DNA from: Caballeronia sp. Lep1P3
Lineage (GTDB): Bacteria; Pseudomonadota; Gammaproteobacteria; Burkholderiales; Burkholderiaceae
Assembly (NCBI RefSeq): GCF_022879595.1
Contig: NZ_CP084265.1
Span: 186,001 to 250,000, forward strand
Direction: 5' to 3'
DNA: 64,000 nucleotides
The notes below the pieces were generated by a model. That model made no database searches. It was not told where the DNA came from and worked only from the letters and a program-made list of their open reading frames with translations. Positions within the stretch are counted from its first letter, which is position 1; every line of letters begins with the position of its first letter. Below, one piece after another: positions 34,535 through 43,513 of this stretch. The translations under genes and the position numbers were made by a program.

Positions 34535-36175
34535 ATGAAGAAGAATGGCCTGTTGCGAACCGCCCGCATGTCGGCGCTCCTGGGCGCCGTCGCCACGGCA
34601 ACGCTTTTCGCGGTGACCGCAGGGAATGCTGCGCACGCCGCGATTCCCAACAAAACGCTGATTTACTGCTCCGAAGGCAGCCCCGCTGGTTTCGATCCCG
34701 CGCAATACACCACCGGCACCGATTTCACCGCGAACACGTTCACCGTCTACAACCGTCTCGTCGAATTCGAGCGCGGCGGCACGAAGGTCGAGCCGGGTCT
34801 CGCGGAAAAGTGGGACGTCTCGCCGGACGGCCTCACTTACACGTTCCATCTGCGCCACGGCGTGAAGTTCCAGACCACGTCCTACTTCAAGCCGACGCGC
34901 GAATTCAACGCGGACGACGTGCTCTTCACGTTCAACCGCATGCTCGATCCGAATCAGCCGTTCCGCAAGGCGTACAACGTGCAGTTTCCGTACTTCACGG
35001 ACCTGGGCCTCGACAAGCTGATTTCGAAGATCGAAAAGGTCGATCCGTACACCGTCAAGTTCACGCTGAAGGAAGTGAGCGCGCCGTTCATTCAGAACAT
35101 GGCGATGGAATACGCGTCCATTCTCTCCGCCGAGTATGCGGACAAGCTGCTGAAGGACGGCAAGGCCGCCGACATCAACCAGTATCCGCTCGGCACGGGT
35201 CCGTTCATTTTCCGCAGCTACACGAAGGACGCGACCATTCGCTTCGACGGCAATCCGGACTACTGGAAGCCGAACGCGGTGCAGATTTCCAAGCTGATCT
35301 TCTCGATTACGCCGGATGCCGCCGTGCGCGTGCAGAAGCTCAAAAGCAACGAATGCCAGGTGATGAGCTATCCGCGTCCGGGCGACATCTCCGCGCTGAA
35401 GTCGGCGTCGAACGTGGACACGCCGTCGCAGGCGGGCTTCAACGAAGGTTACGTCGCGTATAACGTGACGAAGAAGAACCTCGACAACGCCGACGTGCGC
35501 CGCGCGCTCGACATGGCGATCAACAAGAAGGCGATCATCGATTCCGTGTATCAGGGCGCGGGCCAGCCGGCCACCGCACCGATGCCGCCGACGCAGTGGT
35601 CGTACGACAAGAACCTGAAGACGAACGCCTACGACACCGCGAAGGCGAAGCAGTTGCTCGCCAAGGCGGGTTTCCCGAACGGCTTCGACATCACGCTCTG
35701 GGCGATGCCCGTGCAACGCGCCTATAACCCGAACGCGCGCCTGATGGCCGAAATGATTCAGGCGGACTGGGCGAAGATCGGCGTGAAGGCGAACATCGTG
35801 TCCTACGAGTGGGGCGAGTATCTGAAGCGCGCGCACGCCGGCGAACACGATGCGCTGCTGATCGGCTGGACGGGCGACAACGGCGACCCCGACAACTGGC
35901 TCGGCACGCTGCTCGGCTGCGACGCGGTGAAGGGCAGCAACTTCTCGAAGTGGTGCTATAAGCCGTTCGACGACCTCGTCGTGAAGGGCCGCTCCACCAC
36001 GGATGTCGCCGCGCGCACGAAGGCGTACACCGACGCGCAGCAGATCTTCGCGCAACAACTGCCGTTCTCGCCGATCGCGCATTCGACCGTCTATCAGCCG
36101 GCCAGCAAGAAGGTGACGAACATGAAGATCGAGCCGCTCGGCTACGTGCGCTTCGATGGCGTCGGCATGCAGTAA
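34535..36175 (+). CDS. dppA: Periplasmic dipeptide-binding protein of an ABC importer
   Basis: A 546-residue periplasmic solute-binding protein of the DppA/OppA family. The signal peptide ends near residue 35 (LFAVTAGNAAHA). The mature protein shows the family segments LIYCSEGSPAGFDPAQYTTGTDFTANTFTVYNRLVEF, then FNADDVLFTFNRML and ALLIGWTGDNGDPDNWLGTLLGCDA, all typical of dipeptide-binding DppA. AGGAGG-like TTGGAGGAAAC lies just before the ATG. The four transporter genes follow in the same direction. The hairpin behind it may raise its level over the membrane parts. Confidence 0.93.
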   Translation: MKKNGLLRTARMSALLGAVATATLFAVTAGNAAHAAIPNKTLIYCSEGSPAGFDPAQYTTGTDFTANTFTVYNRLVEFERGGTKVEPGLAEKWDVSPDGLTYTFHLRHGVKFQTTSYFKPTREFNADDVLFTFNRMLDPNQPFRKAYNVQFPYFTDLGLDKLISKIEKVDPYTVKFTLKEVSAPFIQNMAMEYASILSAEYADKLLKDGKAADINQYPLGTGPFIFRSYTKDATIRFDGNPDYWKPNAVQISKLIFSITPDAAVRVQKLKSNECQVMSYPRPGDISALKSASNVDTPSQAGFNEGYVAYNVTKKNLDNADVRRALDMAINKKAIIDSVYQGAGQPATAPMPPTQWSYDKNLKTNAYDTAKAKQLLAKAGFPNGFDITLWAMPVQRAYNPNARLMAEMIQADWAKIGVKANIVSYEWGEYLKRAHAGEHDALLIGWTGDNGDPDNWLGTLLGCDAVKGSNFSKWCYKPFDDLVVKGRSTTDVAARTKAYTDAQQIFAQQLPFSPIAHSTVYQPASKKVTNMKIEPLGYVRFDGVGMQ

Positions 36176-36227
36176 GGCTTGCTGGCAGAATGCTTTTTGC
36201 ACTAAACCATAACTAGTCGAAACACGT

Positions 36228-36262
36228 CCGGCGGCACGGATCGAAACGATCCGTGCCGCCGG
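36228..36262 (+). promoter_or_regulatory. Perfect 16-bp hairpin between dppA and dppB
   Basis: CCGGCGGCACGGATCG (36228-36243), a three-base AAA loop, and the exact complement at 36247-36262. No T run follows. Such stems between a binding-protein gene and its permease genes usually protect the upstream transcript or reduce read-through. Confidence 0.8.
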
Positions 36263-36302
36263 TAGCGTATTTATCCCCTAGAACGATACCCAAGGGACCA
36301 TC

Positions 36303-37313
36303 ATGTTCCGATTCGTTTTGCGACGCATAGGAATGGTGATACCGACGTTCATCGGCATTACGATTCTCGCGTTCGCGCTCATCCACCTGATCCCGGGCGA
36401 TCCCATCGAAGTGATGATGGGCGAACGCGGCGTGGACCCCGCCGCTCACGCCGAAGCGATGAAGCGCCTGGGCCTCGACCAGCCGCTTCCGATGCAGTAC
36501 GTCCACTATGTCGGCCACGCGCTCAAGGGCGATCTCGGCACGTCGATCATCACGAATACGAGCGTGATGGGCGAGTTCATGGCGCGCTTTCCCGCGACCG
36601 TCGAGCTGTCCATCTGCGCGATGATCTTCGCGCTCGTCGTCGGCTTGCCGGCGGGCGTGGCGGCGGCGCTCCGGCGCGGCACGGTCGTCGATCACGGCGT
36701 GATGGGCACCGCGCTCACCGGCTATTCCATGCCGATCTTCTGGTGGGGCTTGATCCTCATCATGTTCTTCTCGGCGAAGCTCGGCTGGACGCCGGTGTCA
36801 GGGCGCATCGCCGTGGAGTACGACATCCCGCACGTCACCGGCTTCATGCTGATCGACTCGCTCTTCTCGACCGACGAAGGCGCGTTCACGTCCGCGCTGT
36901 CGCATCTGATTCTGCCGACCATCGTGCTCGGCACGATTCCGCTTGCGGTCATCGCGCGCATGACGCGTTCTTCGATGCTCGAAGTGCTGCGCGAGGACTA
37001 CATCCGCACGGCGCGCGCGAAGGGGCTTTCGCCGCTGCGCGTGGTGGTCGTGCATGCGCTGCGCAACGCGCTGATTCCCGTCGTCACCGTGATCGGGCTG
37101 CAAGTCGGCACGCTGCTCGCGGGCGCGGTGCTGACCGAGACGCTGTTCTCGTGGCCGGGCGTCGGCAAGTGGCTGATCGACGCCATCTCGCGCCGCGATT
37201 ATCCGGTCGTGCAAGGCGGCATTCTGATGATCGCGACGCTCGTGATCGTCGTGAATCTGGTCGTCGATCTGCTTTACGGCGTGTTGAATCCGCGCATTCG
37301 CCATACTCGCTGA
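36303..37313 (+). CDS. dppB: Dipeptide ABC transporter permease DppB
   Basis: The first inner-membrane channel subunit of the dipeptide importer. The 336-residue protein begins MFRFVLRRIGMVIPTFIGITILAFALIHLIPGDP, a classic DppB/OppB start. It has six transmembrane helices and the ATPase-coupling EAA loop DYIRTARAKGLSPLRVVVVHALRNALIPVVT at about 238-268. AAGGGACCATC precedes the ATG. dppC begins 15 bases after the stop. Confidence 0.95.
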   Translation: MFRFVLRRIGMVIPTFIGITILAFALIHLIPGDPIEVMMGERGVDPAAHAEAMKRLGLDQPLPMQYVHYVGHALKGDLGTSIITNTSVMGEFMARFPATVELSICAMIFALVVGLPAGVAAALRRGTVVDHGVMGTALTGYSMPIFWWGLILIMFFSAKLGWTPVSGRIAVEYDIPHVTGFMLIDSLFSTDEGAFTSALSHLILPTIVLGTIPLAVIARMTRSSMLEVLREDYIRTARAKGLSPLRVVVVHALRNALIPVVTVIGLQVGTLLAGAVLTETLFSWPGVGKWLIDAISRRDYPVVQGGILMIATLVIVVNLVVDLLYGVLNPRIRHTR

Positions 37314-37328
37314 GGTCTTCATAAAGTC

Positions 37329-38246
37329 ATGGCTGACGTTCAAAACAATCTCCCGCCGGGCGCGCTCACGCCGCCGTCCGGCCGCATGGTCGCCGCGCGC
37401 GAATTCTGGTTCAACTTCTCGCGCAATCGCGGCGCGGTGGCGGCGGGCATCATCGTGTTGCTGCTGCTTTTCGTCGCGATATTCGCGCCGCTGATCGCGC
37501 CGCATAGTCCGATCGAGCAATATCGCGAGTACGTGAAGATTCCGCCCGCGTGGCTCGAAGGCGGCAACCGCATGTTTCCGCTCGGCACCGACGAAGCCGG
37601 CCGCGACATCCTCTCGCGTCTGATGTACGGCGCGCGGCTGTCGTTCTGGATCGGCTTCGTGTCGGTCGTGCTCGCGCTGATTCCGGGGGTCGTGCTCGGG
37701 CTGATGGCCGCGTTCTTCCACTGGCTCGATACGCCGATCATGCGCGTGATGGACGTGCTGCTCGCGCTGCCGTCGCTGCTGCTCGCGGTGGCGGTCGTCG
37801 CGATCATCGGGCCGGGGCTCGTCAACACGATGCTCGCCATCGCCATCGTCGCGCTGCCGGGCTACGTGCGGCTCACGCGCGCGTCCGCGCTCGGCGAATT
37901 ACAGAAGGAATACGTGACGGCATCGCGCGTGGCGGGCGCGGGCGTCGCGCGGCTGATGTTCTCGCAAGTGCTGCCGAACTGCGCCGCGCCTTTGATCGTG
38001 CAGGCGACGCTCGGCTTTTCGTCCGCGATTCTGGATGCCGCCGCGCTCGGCTTTCTCGGCCTCGGCGTGCAGCCGCCGGCCGCCGAGTGGGGCGCGATGC
38101 TCGCCTCGGCGCGCGACTACATCGAAAGCGCATGGTGGATCGTGACGATGCCCGGCCTTTCCATTCTGGTTTCCGTGCTCGTCATCAATCTGCTCGGCGA
38201 CGGCTTGCGCGACGCGCTCGATCCGAAACTCAAACGGATGGGCTAA
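37329..38246 (+). CDS. dppC: Dipeptide ABC transporter permease DppC
   Basis: The second channel subunit. The 305-residue protein has an N-terminal cytoplasmic segment, a first helix (AAGIIVLLLLFVAIFAPLIAPHSP) and the motif PLGTDEAGRDILSRLMYGAR typical of OppC/DppC. The EAA loop is LQKEYVTASRVAGAGVARLMFSQVLPNCAAPLIVQ. The C-terminus LLGDGLRDALDPKLKRMG is diagnostic. It lies between dppB and dppD with gaps of 15 and 3 bases. Confidence 0.95.
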   Translation: MADVQNNLPPGALTPPSGRMVAAREFWFNFSRNRGAVAAGIIVLLLLFVAIFAPLIAPHSPIEQYREYVKIPPAWLEGGNRMFPLGTDEAGRDILSRLMYGARLSFWIGFVSVVLALIPGVVLGLMAAFFHWLDTPIMRVMDVLLALPSLLLAVAVVAIIGPGLVNTMLAIAIVALPGYVRLTRASALGELQKEYVTASRVAGAGVARLMFSQVLPNCAAPLIVQATLGFSSAILDAAALGFLGLGVQPPAAEWGAMLASARDYIESAWWIVTMPGLSILVSVLVINLLGDGLRDALDPKLKRMG

Positions 38247-38249
38247 GAC

Positions 38250-39281
38250 ATGAACGATCTTCTGACTATCCGCAATTTGCAGGTCACGTTCGGCGGCACG
38301 CAGGCCGTCGATCGCATCAGCCTTTCCGTGAAGCCGGGCGAAGTCGTCGGCGTCGTCGGCGAATCCGGCTCGGGCAAGAGCGTCACGATGATGGCGCTGA
38401 TGGGCCTCATCGATCATCCCGGCAGAGTCACCGCCGACGAGATCACCTTCGACGGCCGCGACTTGCTGAAGGCGTCGGCGCGCGAGCGTCGGAGAATCAT
38501 CGGCAAGGACATCGCGATGGTGTTCCAGGACGCGTTGACGAGCCTCAACCCGAGCTACACCGTCGGCTATCAGATCAAGGAAGTGCTGAAGCTGCACGAA
38601 GGCTTGCGCGGCGATGCGCTCAACAAACGCGCGCTGGAACTGCTCGATCAGGTCGGCATTCCGGACGCGAAGAACCGCATCGGCACGTTTCCGCATCAGA
38701 TGTCGGGCGGCATGAACCAGCGCGTGATGATCGCGATGGCGGTCGCGTGCAATCCCAAGCTGCTGATCGCCGACGAGCCGACCACCGCGCTCGACGTGAC
38801 GATCCAGGCGCAGATCATGGAACTGCTCGTGAAGCTGCAGAAGGAGCGCGGCATGGCGCTCGTGCTGATCTCGCACGATCTCGCGGTCGTGTCGGAAGTG
38901 GCGCAGCGCGTGGCGGTCATGTACGCGGGCGAGATCATCGAAACGAATCACGTACCGGCGATTTTCAGCGAGCCGCATCATCCGTACACGGAGGCGCTGC
39001 TGGCCGCGATTCCCGAGCACAGCCGCGGCGCCGCGCGTCTTGCCGCGCTGCCGGGCATGGTGCCGGGCCGCGACGATCGCCCGAGCGGTTGTCTCTTCGC
39101 GCCGCGCTGCAAGTACGCCGTCGAGGATTGCTGGAAAGGGCGGCCGAAGCTGTATCAGCTCGATGCCCGCGATGCCGACGTGCGCGCGCGCTGCATCAAG
39201 CCGCTCAACGTCGAAAGCGCCGTCGCGCAAGCGGTGCGCGCCGAACGCGAAGCGCAGATCGTCGAGGAGGGCGCACGATGA
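38250..39281 (+). CDS. dppD: Dipeptide ABC transporter ATPase DppD
   Basis: One of the two ATPases that drive the importer. In the 343-residue protein the Walker A motif is GESGSGKS at about residues 36-43, the signature is [13 protein letters not shown] and Walker B is [16 protein letters not shown]. The C-terminal oligopeptide-transport extension ([28 protein letters not shown]) carries cysteines that in some relatives bind an iron-sulfur cluster. The stop overlaps the dppF start by four bases (ATGA). Confidence 0.96.
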   Translation: MNDLLTIRNLQVTFGGTQAVDRISLSVKPGEVVGVVGESGSGKSVTMMALMGLIDHPGRVTADEITFDGRDLLKASARERRRIIGKDIAMVFQDALTSLNPSYTVGYQIKEVLKLHEGLRGDALNKRALELLDQVGIPDAKNRIGTFPHQMSGGMNQRVMIAMAVACNPKLLIADEPTTALDVTIQAQIMELLVKLQKERGMALVLISHDLAVVSEVAQRVAVMYAGEIIETNHVPAIFSEPHHPYTEALLAAIPEHSRGAARLAALPGMVPGRDDRPSGCLFAPRCKYAVEDCWKGRPKLYQLDARDADVRARCIKPLNVESAVAQAVRAEREAQIVEEGAR

Positions 39282-40282
39282 ACGCAGTACCGAAGGAACT
39301 CAGCCGGGACATCGTGCTCGCCGCCGACACGCTCACGAAGCACTACACCGTGAAGCGCAGCATGTTCACGCAAGGCACGGTGAAGGCGCTCAACGGCGTG
39401 TCGTTCGAATTGCAGCGCGGACGCACGCTCGCGGTGGTCGGGGAATCCGGCTGCGGGAAGTCCACGCTCGCGCGCCAGTTGACGATGATCGAAGCGCCGA
39501 CGTCCGGCCGCTTGTTGATCGAAGGCGAGGACGTCGCGGGCGCGAGCAAGGCGAAGATCGCGGAGTTGCGCCAGCGCGTGCAGATGGTGTTCCAGAACCC
39601 GTTCGCATCGCTCAATCCGCGCAAGACGGTCGAGCAGACGCTCGGCGAGCCGCTCGCGATCAACACGAAGCTCTCGGCGACGGAGCGCGCCGAGCGCATC
39701 GCGCACATGATGCGAACTGTCGGCTTGCGGCCCGAGCATGCGTCGCGCTATCCGCACATGTTTTCGGGCGGCCAGCGTCAGCGCGTGGCGATTGCGCGCG
39801 CGATGATTCTCGATCCGCAAATCCTCGTCGCCGACGAGCCGGTGTCCGCGCTGGACGTGTCCATTCAGGCGCAGATTCTCAACCTGTTCATGGACTTGCA
39901 GCAGCAATTCGGCACGAGCTATGTGTTCATCTCCCATAACTTGTCGGTGGTGGAGCATATTGCCGACGACGTGATGGTGATGTACTTCGGCGGCATCGCG
40001 GAACTGGGCGACAAGAAGACCATCTTCGCGAATCCGCGCCATCCGTACACGCGATCGCTGATGTCCGCGACGCCCGCGCTCTTCGAGGAAGACCGGCGCA
40101 TCAAGATCAAGCTGCAAGGCGAGATGCCGTCGCCGCTCAATCCGCCGTCGGGGTGCACGTTTCACCAGCGCTGCCCGTATGCAATCGAGCGGTGTCGCGT
40201 GGAGGAGCCTGCGCTGCGCGTGGTCGATGGCCGTCAGGTCTCGTGTCATCGCGCCGAGGAGGTCGGTGAAGGCGACGCCTGA
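39278..40282 (+). CDS. dppF: Dipeptide ABC transporter ATPase DppF
   Basis: The second ATPase, partner of DppD. The 334-residue protein ([27 protein letters not shown]) has Walker A GESGCGKS, the signature [14 protein letters not shown] and Walker [17 protein letters not shown]. It has the same C-terminal cysteine-bearing extension as DppD ([17 protein letters not shown]). The frame is open far upstream on the dppC-dppD region, but the coupled ATG at 39278 is the clear start. It ends the dpp operon; the next gene begins inside its last codons. Confidence 0.96.
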   Translation: MNAVPKELSRDIVLAADTLTKHYTVKRSMFTQGTVKALNGVSFELQRGRTLAVVGESGCGKSTLARQLTMIEAPTSGRLLIEGEDVAGASKAKIAELRQRVQMVFQNPFASLNPRKTVEQTLGEPLAINTKLSATERAERIAHMMRTVGLRPEHASRYPHMFSGGQRQRVAIARAMILDPQILVADEPVSALDVSIQAQILNLFMDLQQQFGTSYVFISHNLSVVEHIADDVMVMYFGGIAELGDKKTIFANPRHPYTRSLMSATPALFEEDRRIKIKLQGEMPSPLNPPSGCTFHQRCPYAIERCRVEEPALRVVDGRQVSCHRAEEVGEGDA

Positions 40283-41423
40283 ATCGCGGGCGGCGCGGCC
40301 GGCGGTCGGCCGGACGCGCCGCTTCGCTTCTAGCCTGGCGACGCTCGCCGTGCGCGTGGCGGCGTGGCGGGTGCGCGCGGTATCGCTGTCGCTGGTTTTG
40401 ACGCTGGCTTTGGGGATGGCGACGATTGCATCGCCGGGCTACGCGGTCATCGGATCGCGCCCGCCCGCGGGCGGCACGCCGCAGCCCGCCGGCGACGCAA
40501 GCGCGACGGAAGTTCCGCCCGCGCCCGCGCAGCCCCCGCGCGTGGACCGCTCGACCGGCACGACCGCGAGCGGCCCGGTGCGCGCGCAGCCGCCGCGCAT
40601 GCCGTTTTACGTCGCGACCAAAGGCTCGACGACGATTTATTTGCTCGGCACGCTGCATGTCGGCTTCGCAAGCGACTATCCGCCCGAGCAGCCGTTTCGC
40701 AAGCCGATTCTCGCGGCGCTCGATGCATCGCCGACGCTCGCGCTGGAAATCTCCCCCGACGAACTGCTGCTGTCGCAAGACGACGTGAACCGTTACGGCA
40801 TGTGCCGCAGCGAATGTCTGATCGACTATCTGCCGGATTCGATGTGGACGAAGGTCGAAGCGCGCATGCGCAACAATCCGGCCGCGCTGAAGGAGTTGCG
40901 CCATACGCGGCCGTGGCTCGCGTCGATGCTGATCGAAACCTACGACACGCTGAAGGCCGGATTCCAGAGCGAGTACGGCACCGAAGTGCAATTGCAGAAC
41001 GCGTATCTGCGCGTGCGCGGGAAGATCGTCGGGCTGGAGACGTTGAACGAGCAGATATCGACGTTCACGCGGCTGACATCGGCGCAGCAGCGCGAAATGC
41101 TCGCGCAAGACCTCGTGCAAGGCTCGGCTGAGAACGTCGCCGATGTGAAGGAGCTGCACCGGCTATGGCGCATCGGCGACGCCGACGCGCTCAAAGCCTG
41201 GGACGACGCGAAGGGCAGCAAGCTCGCGCGGTCGCAGACGCTCGCCGCACAGGTCGACAACCGCGTGGTCTACGAGCGCAACCGGCGCTTCGTCGCGCGC
41301 ATGGTGCAGTTGGCCGCGCCCGACAAGCCGGTGTTCGTGGCCATCGGCGCGCTGCATCTGGGCGGGCCGCGCGGCGTGCTGGAGTTGTTGAGAAAGCGGG
41401 GGTTTGCGGTCGCGCCGGGGTGA
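40266..41423 (+). CDS. TraB/GumN-family protein
   Basis: From GTG 40266 the protein has 385 residues: a basic N-terminus, one hydrophobic helix (SLSLVLTLALGMATIASPGYA, an uncleaved anchor or signal peptide), a proline-rich linker and the TraB/GumN domain. That domain shows FYVATKGSTTIYLLGTLHVGF, then PTLALEISPDE, and near the end VFVAIGALHLGGPRGVLELLRKRGF. The paired GTLH and GALHLGG motifs resemble Tiki-type metalloproteases, so a periplasmic hydrolase is possible. The start is uncertain: ATGs at 40179 and 40227 would overlap dppF more, while GTG follows AGGAGG closely. Its link to the dipeptide transporter is by position only. Confidence 0.82.
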   Translation: MKATPESRAARPAVGRTRRFASSLATLAVRVAAWRVRAVSLSLVLTLALGMATIASPGYAVIGSRPPAGGTPQPAGDASATEVPPAPAQPPRVDRSTGTTASGPVRAQPPRMPFYVATKGSTTIYLLGTLHVGFASDYPPEQPFRKPILAALDASPTLALEISPDELLLSQDDVNRYGMCRSECLIDYLPDSMWTKVEARMRNNPAALKELRHTRPWLASMLIETYDTLKAGFQSEYGTEVQLQNAYLRVRGKIVGLETLNEQISTFTRLTSAQQREMLAQDLVQGSAENVADVKELHRLWRIGDADALKAWDDAKGSKLARSQTLAAQVDNRVVYERNRRFVARMVQLAAPDKPVFVAIGALHLGGPRGVLELLRKRGFAVAPG

Positions 41424-41500
41424 GGGCGCGACGCGTGGATTCACCCGTTCTGTCACGCAGATTCAATCGACGAGCCGCCAGGCGTCATACAAGCCATTTC

Positions 41501-42481
41501 ATGTTTCACTCATTGTTCCGCACGCTCGCGCTGTTCGCCGTTACGCTCGCATTGCCGATCCCATCCGCCGCAAAACTCCCGCACGATCAGGAGGCGCCGC
41601 GTGTCGGCGTGCAGGCAAAGGTGGAAACGCTCTCGCAGCGCGACGCCGACGCCATAGCGCAGGCCGGGTTCGGGTTCGTGCGCTTCGGCATTTGGACGAA
41701 CCTCGTCGACGATCCGGTCTACATGCGGCGTGTTGCGTCCGCGTTTCGTGCCGCCGCGCATGCACGGCTTCCGGTTCTGCTGACGATGCGCTCGACCGCT
41801 CCGCTCACCGACCCGGGCGATTCCAGCGACGCGCGTTTGATGGCCGAAGGCAGGCGCTTCGGCATGCAGGTCACAGCCATCGCAAGGCAGTACGCATCGC
41901 AACTCGTTGGCATCGAATTGTGGAACGAGCCGGACTTGGACCGATACTGGCCGACCGGCGATGTCGCCACGACGTTTCCCGTCTTCATGCAGGGCGTGTG
42001 CGGCGAGCTCGCGGCGGCGTCACGGCAAACGCGGATTTTTGGATTCGGATTTTCCCGCGCCCCGGTCGGTGCGAATGCGGCAAGCTCGCTCCTGCGATCC
42101 GCGCTGAGCGCGTCGCCGCATTGCATCGACGCCGTGTCGTATCACGCGTATGGCATGACGCCATCGCAGATTCGGGACGTCGCACGAGAGGTCCGCGAGA
42201 AGTATGCGATGCCAGCGCTCATCACCGAATGGGGTGTGCCTTCCCAAGGCTCGGCTGCCCGCAACCCGGCGGCGCAGGCGAGCGGCATCGCGAGCTTTAT
42301 CGCCTCGCTTCGCGGTCTGGACGTCCCGCTCGTGTCCATCTATGAATGGAAGGACACTGCGAGCGCACGGACCGCGAGAGAGCGCAGCTTCGGCCTCGTC
42401 GATGCCACAGGCGCGGAAAAGCCGGCGCTCGATCGCATACGCGCTTATTTCGCCGCCGACTCCGGCTCGCGCGGCCGTTGA
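41501..42481 (+). CDS. PslG-like secreted glycoside hydrolase
   Basis: A 326-residue protein with a signal peptide at about 1-24 (TLALFAVTLALPIPSAAK) and a TIM-barrel glycosidase domain of the GH39/GH5-like clan. The acid/base glutamate is E143 in ELWNEPDLDRYW and the nucleophile E243 in LITEWGVPS. Both are in the expected strands, and SYHAYG lies between them. PslG, which trims the Psl polysaccharide of Pseudomonas, has this layout. It stands at the edge of the exopolysaccharide locus and its 3' end overlaps the convergent wzy gene by 37 bases. A polysaccharide-trimming role is inferred from the fold and position. Confidence 0.8.
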   Translation: MFHSLFRTLALFAVTLALPIPSAAKLPHDQEAPRVGVQAKVETLSQRDADAIAQAGFGFVRFGIWTNLVDDPVYMRRVASAFRAAAHARLPVLLTMRSTAPLTDPGDSSDARLMAEGRRFGMQVTAIARQYASQLVGIELWNEPDLDRYWPTGDVATTFPVFMQGVCGELAAASRQTRIFGFGFSRAPVGANAASSLLRSALSASPHCIDAVSYHAYGMTPSQIRDVAREVREKYAMPALITEWGVPSQGSAARNPAAQASGIASFIASLRGLDVPLVSIYEWKDTASARTARERSFGLVDATGAEKPALDRIRAYFAADSGSRGR

Positions 42482-43506
42482 ACGGCGCGGGCATCGCGGG
42501 CGCTGTCGCCCGGTGCGCTCAAGAGGACCATGCAAAAAAGCGACACGCTCGACAGGTGGCGCACATAGCTGCCGAGGTCCGGTTCGAACAGCGTCGATAC
42601 CATCATGTGTCCCAAGACGATGCACGCAAGCACGCCGATGCCGGGCCAATCGCGCGCGGCGTTACGCGGCCGACGCGTCGCAGACCATGCCGCGAGCACG
42701 AATGCCTGCATCGCAATGCCTCGCGGGTCCGGGGAGAACAGCATCGGAAGATGAAGCCGCAGCGCGGCGTATGCATAGTCGATGCAGAACGATGCGAAGG
42801 AATCCGGCGGCAGCACGTTATAGAAGCTCGTGCGCGCGCCGAAAGGCGACTGGTACACGAGATAGTCGACCGCCATGTCGCGCGGATTCAGCAACGCGTG
42901 ATAGACCACCGATGGCGACAGATACAACGCGAGCAAAGCCGCGCACGTCGCGACAAGACGCGCGCGCAGGCCGATTCGTCGATAAATCCAGACCGAAACG
43001 GCCGCCGCCGCGATCAGAAGATAGTAGCTGCGCACCGAAACCGCGTAAGCCGCGTAGCCGGTCAGCGCGACAGCAACGGTCAGCTTGGCGCCGCCGCGTC
43101 GCAGCGTCGAGACGATGAAAAGCGATAGCGCGACGACGAGCGTATCCTTCGACGCGACGAACAAATTGAAGAAGACGCACGGCGCGCCGAACAGCAATGC
43201 GCCCGCCAGCGAGCCCGCATGGTTCACGCGCCGGAAAACGGCCAGTATGAAAGCGATGCCGACTGCGAGCACGATCATATCGAGCAGCGTCGGGCCGAAC
43301 ATCGCGTAGAACTTGCCTACGGCATCGAAGGAAGAGCCGTCATAGGTGCTCGCTCCGTTCATCTGCGCCTGGATCTTGTCTGCGTCGCGGAACAGGAATT
43401 CGGGCAGGAAGGACCTGCCAGCCACGAACAAGCCCGCGTAGCCAAGCGCGGTCAAGCCAGCGAGCCAGGCAATCAGTCCGCGGCTGAGGCGCGGGCCAGC
43501 GCGCAT
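42445..43506 (-). CDS. Wzy-like polysaccharide polymerase
   Basis: A polytopic membrane protein of 353 residues with about nine to ten hydrophobic segments (LIAWLAGLTALGYAGLFVAG, TLLDMIVLAVGIAFILAVF and others) and a larger loop near 65-90. Wzy polymerases are recognised mostly by topology and neighbourhood, as here: next to a Wzx flippase in a Wza-Wzb-Wzc locus. It would join repeat units in the periplasm. The start may instead be a GTG at 43521, which overlaps the flippase gene by 8 bases; neither has a clear ribosome binding site. The catalytic details cannot be read. Confidence 0.72.
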   Translation of the reverse strand: MRAGPRLSRGLIAWLAGLTALGYAGLFVAGRSFLPEFLFRDADKIQAQMNGASTYDGSSFDAVGKFYAMFGPTLLDMIVLAVGIAFILAVFRRVNHAGSLAGALLFGAPCVFFNLFVASKDTLVVALSLFIVSTLRRGGAKLTVAVALTGYAAYAVSVRSYYLLIAAAAVSVWIYRRIGLRARLVATCAALLALYLSPSVVYHALLNPRDMAVDYLVYQSPFGARTSFYNVLPPDSFASFCIDYAYAALRLHLPMLFSPDPRGIAMQAFVLAAWSATRRPRNAARDWPGIGVLACIVLGHMMVSTLFEPDLGSYVRHLSSVSLFCMVLLSAPGDSARDARAVQRPREPESAAK

Positions 43507-43513
43507 GAAGCGG

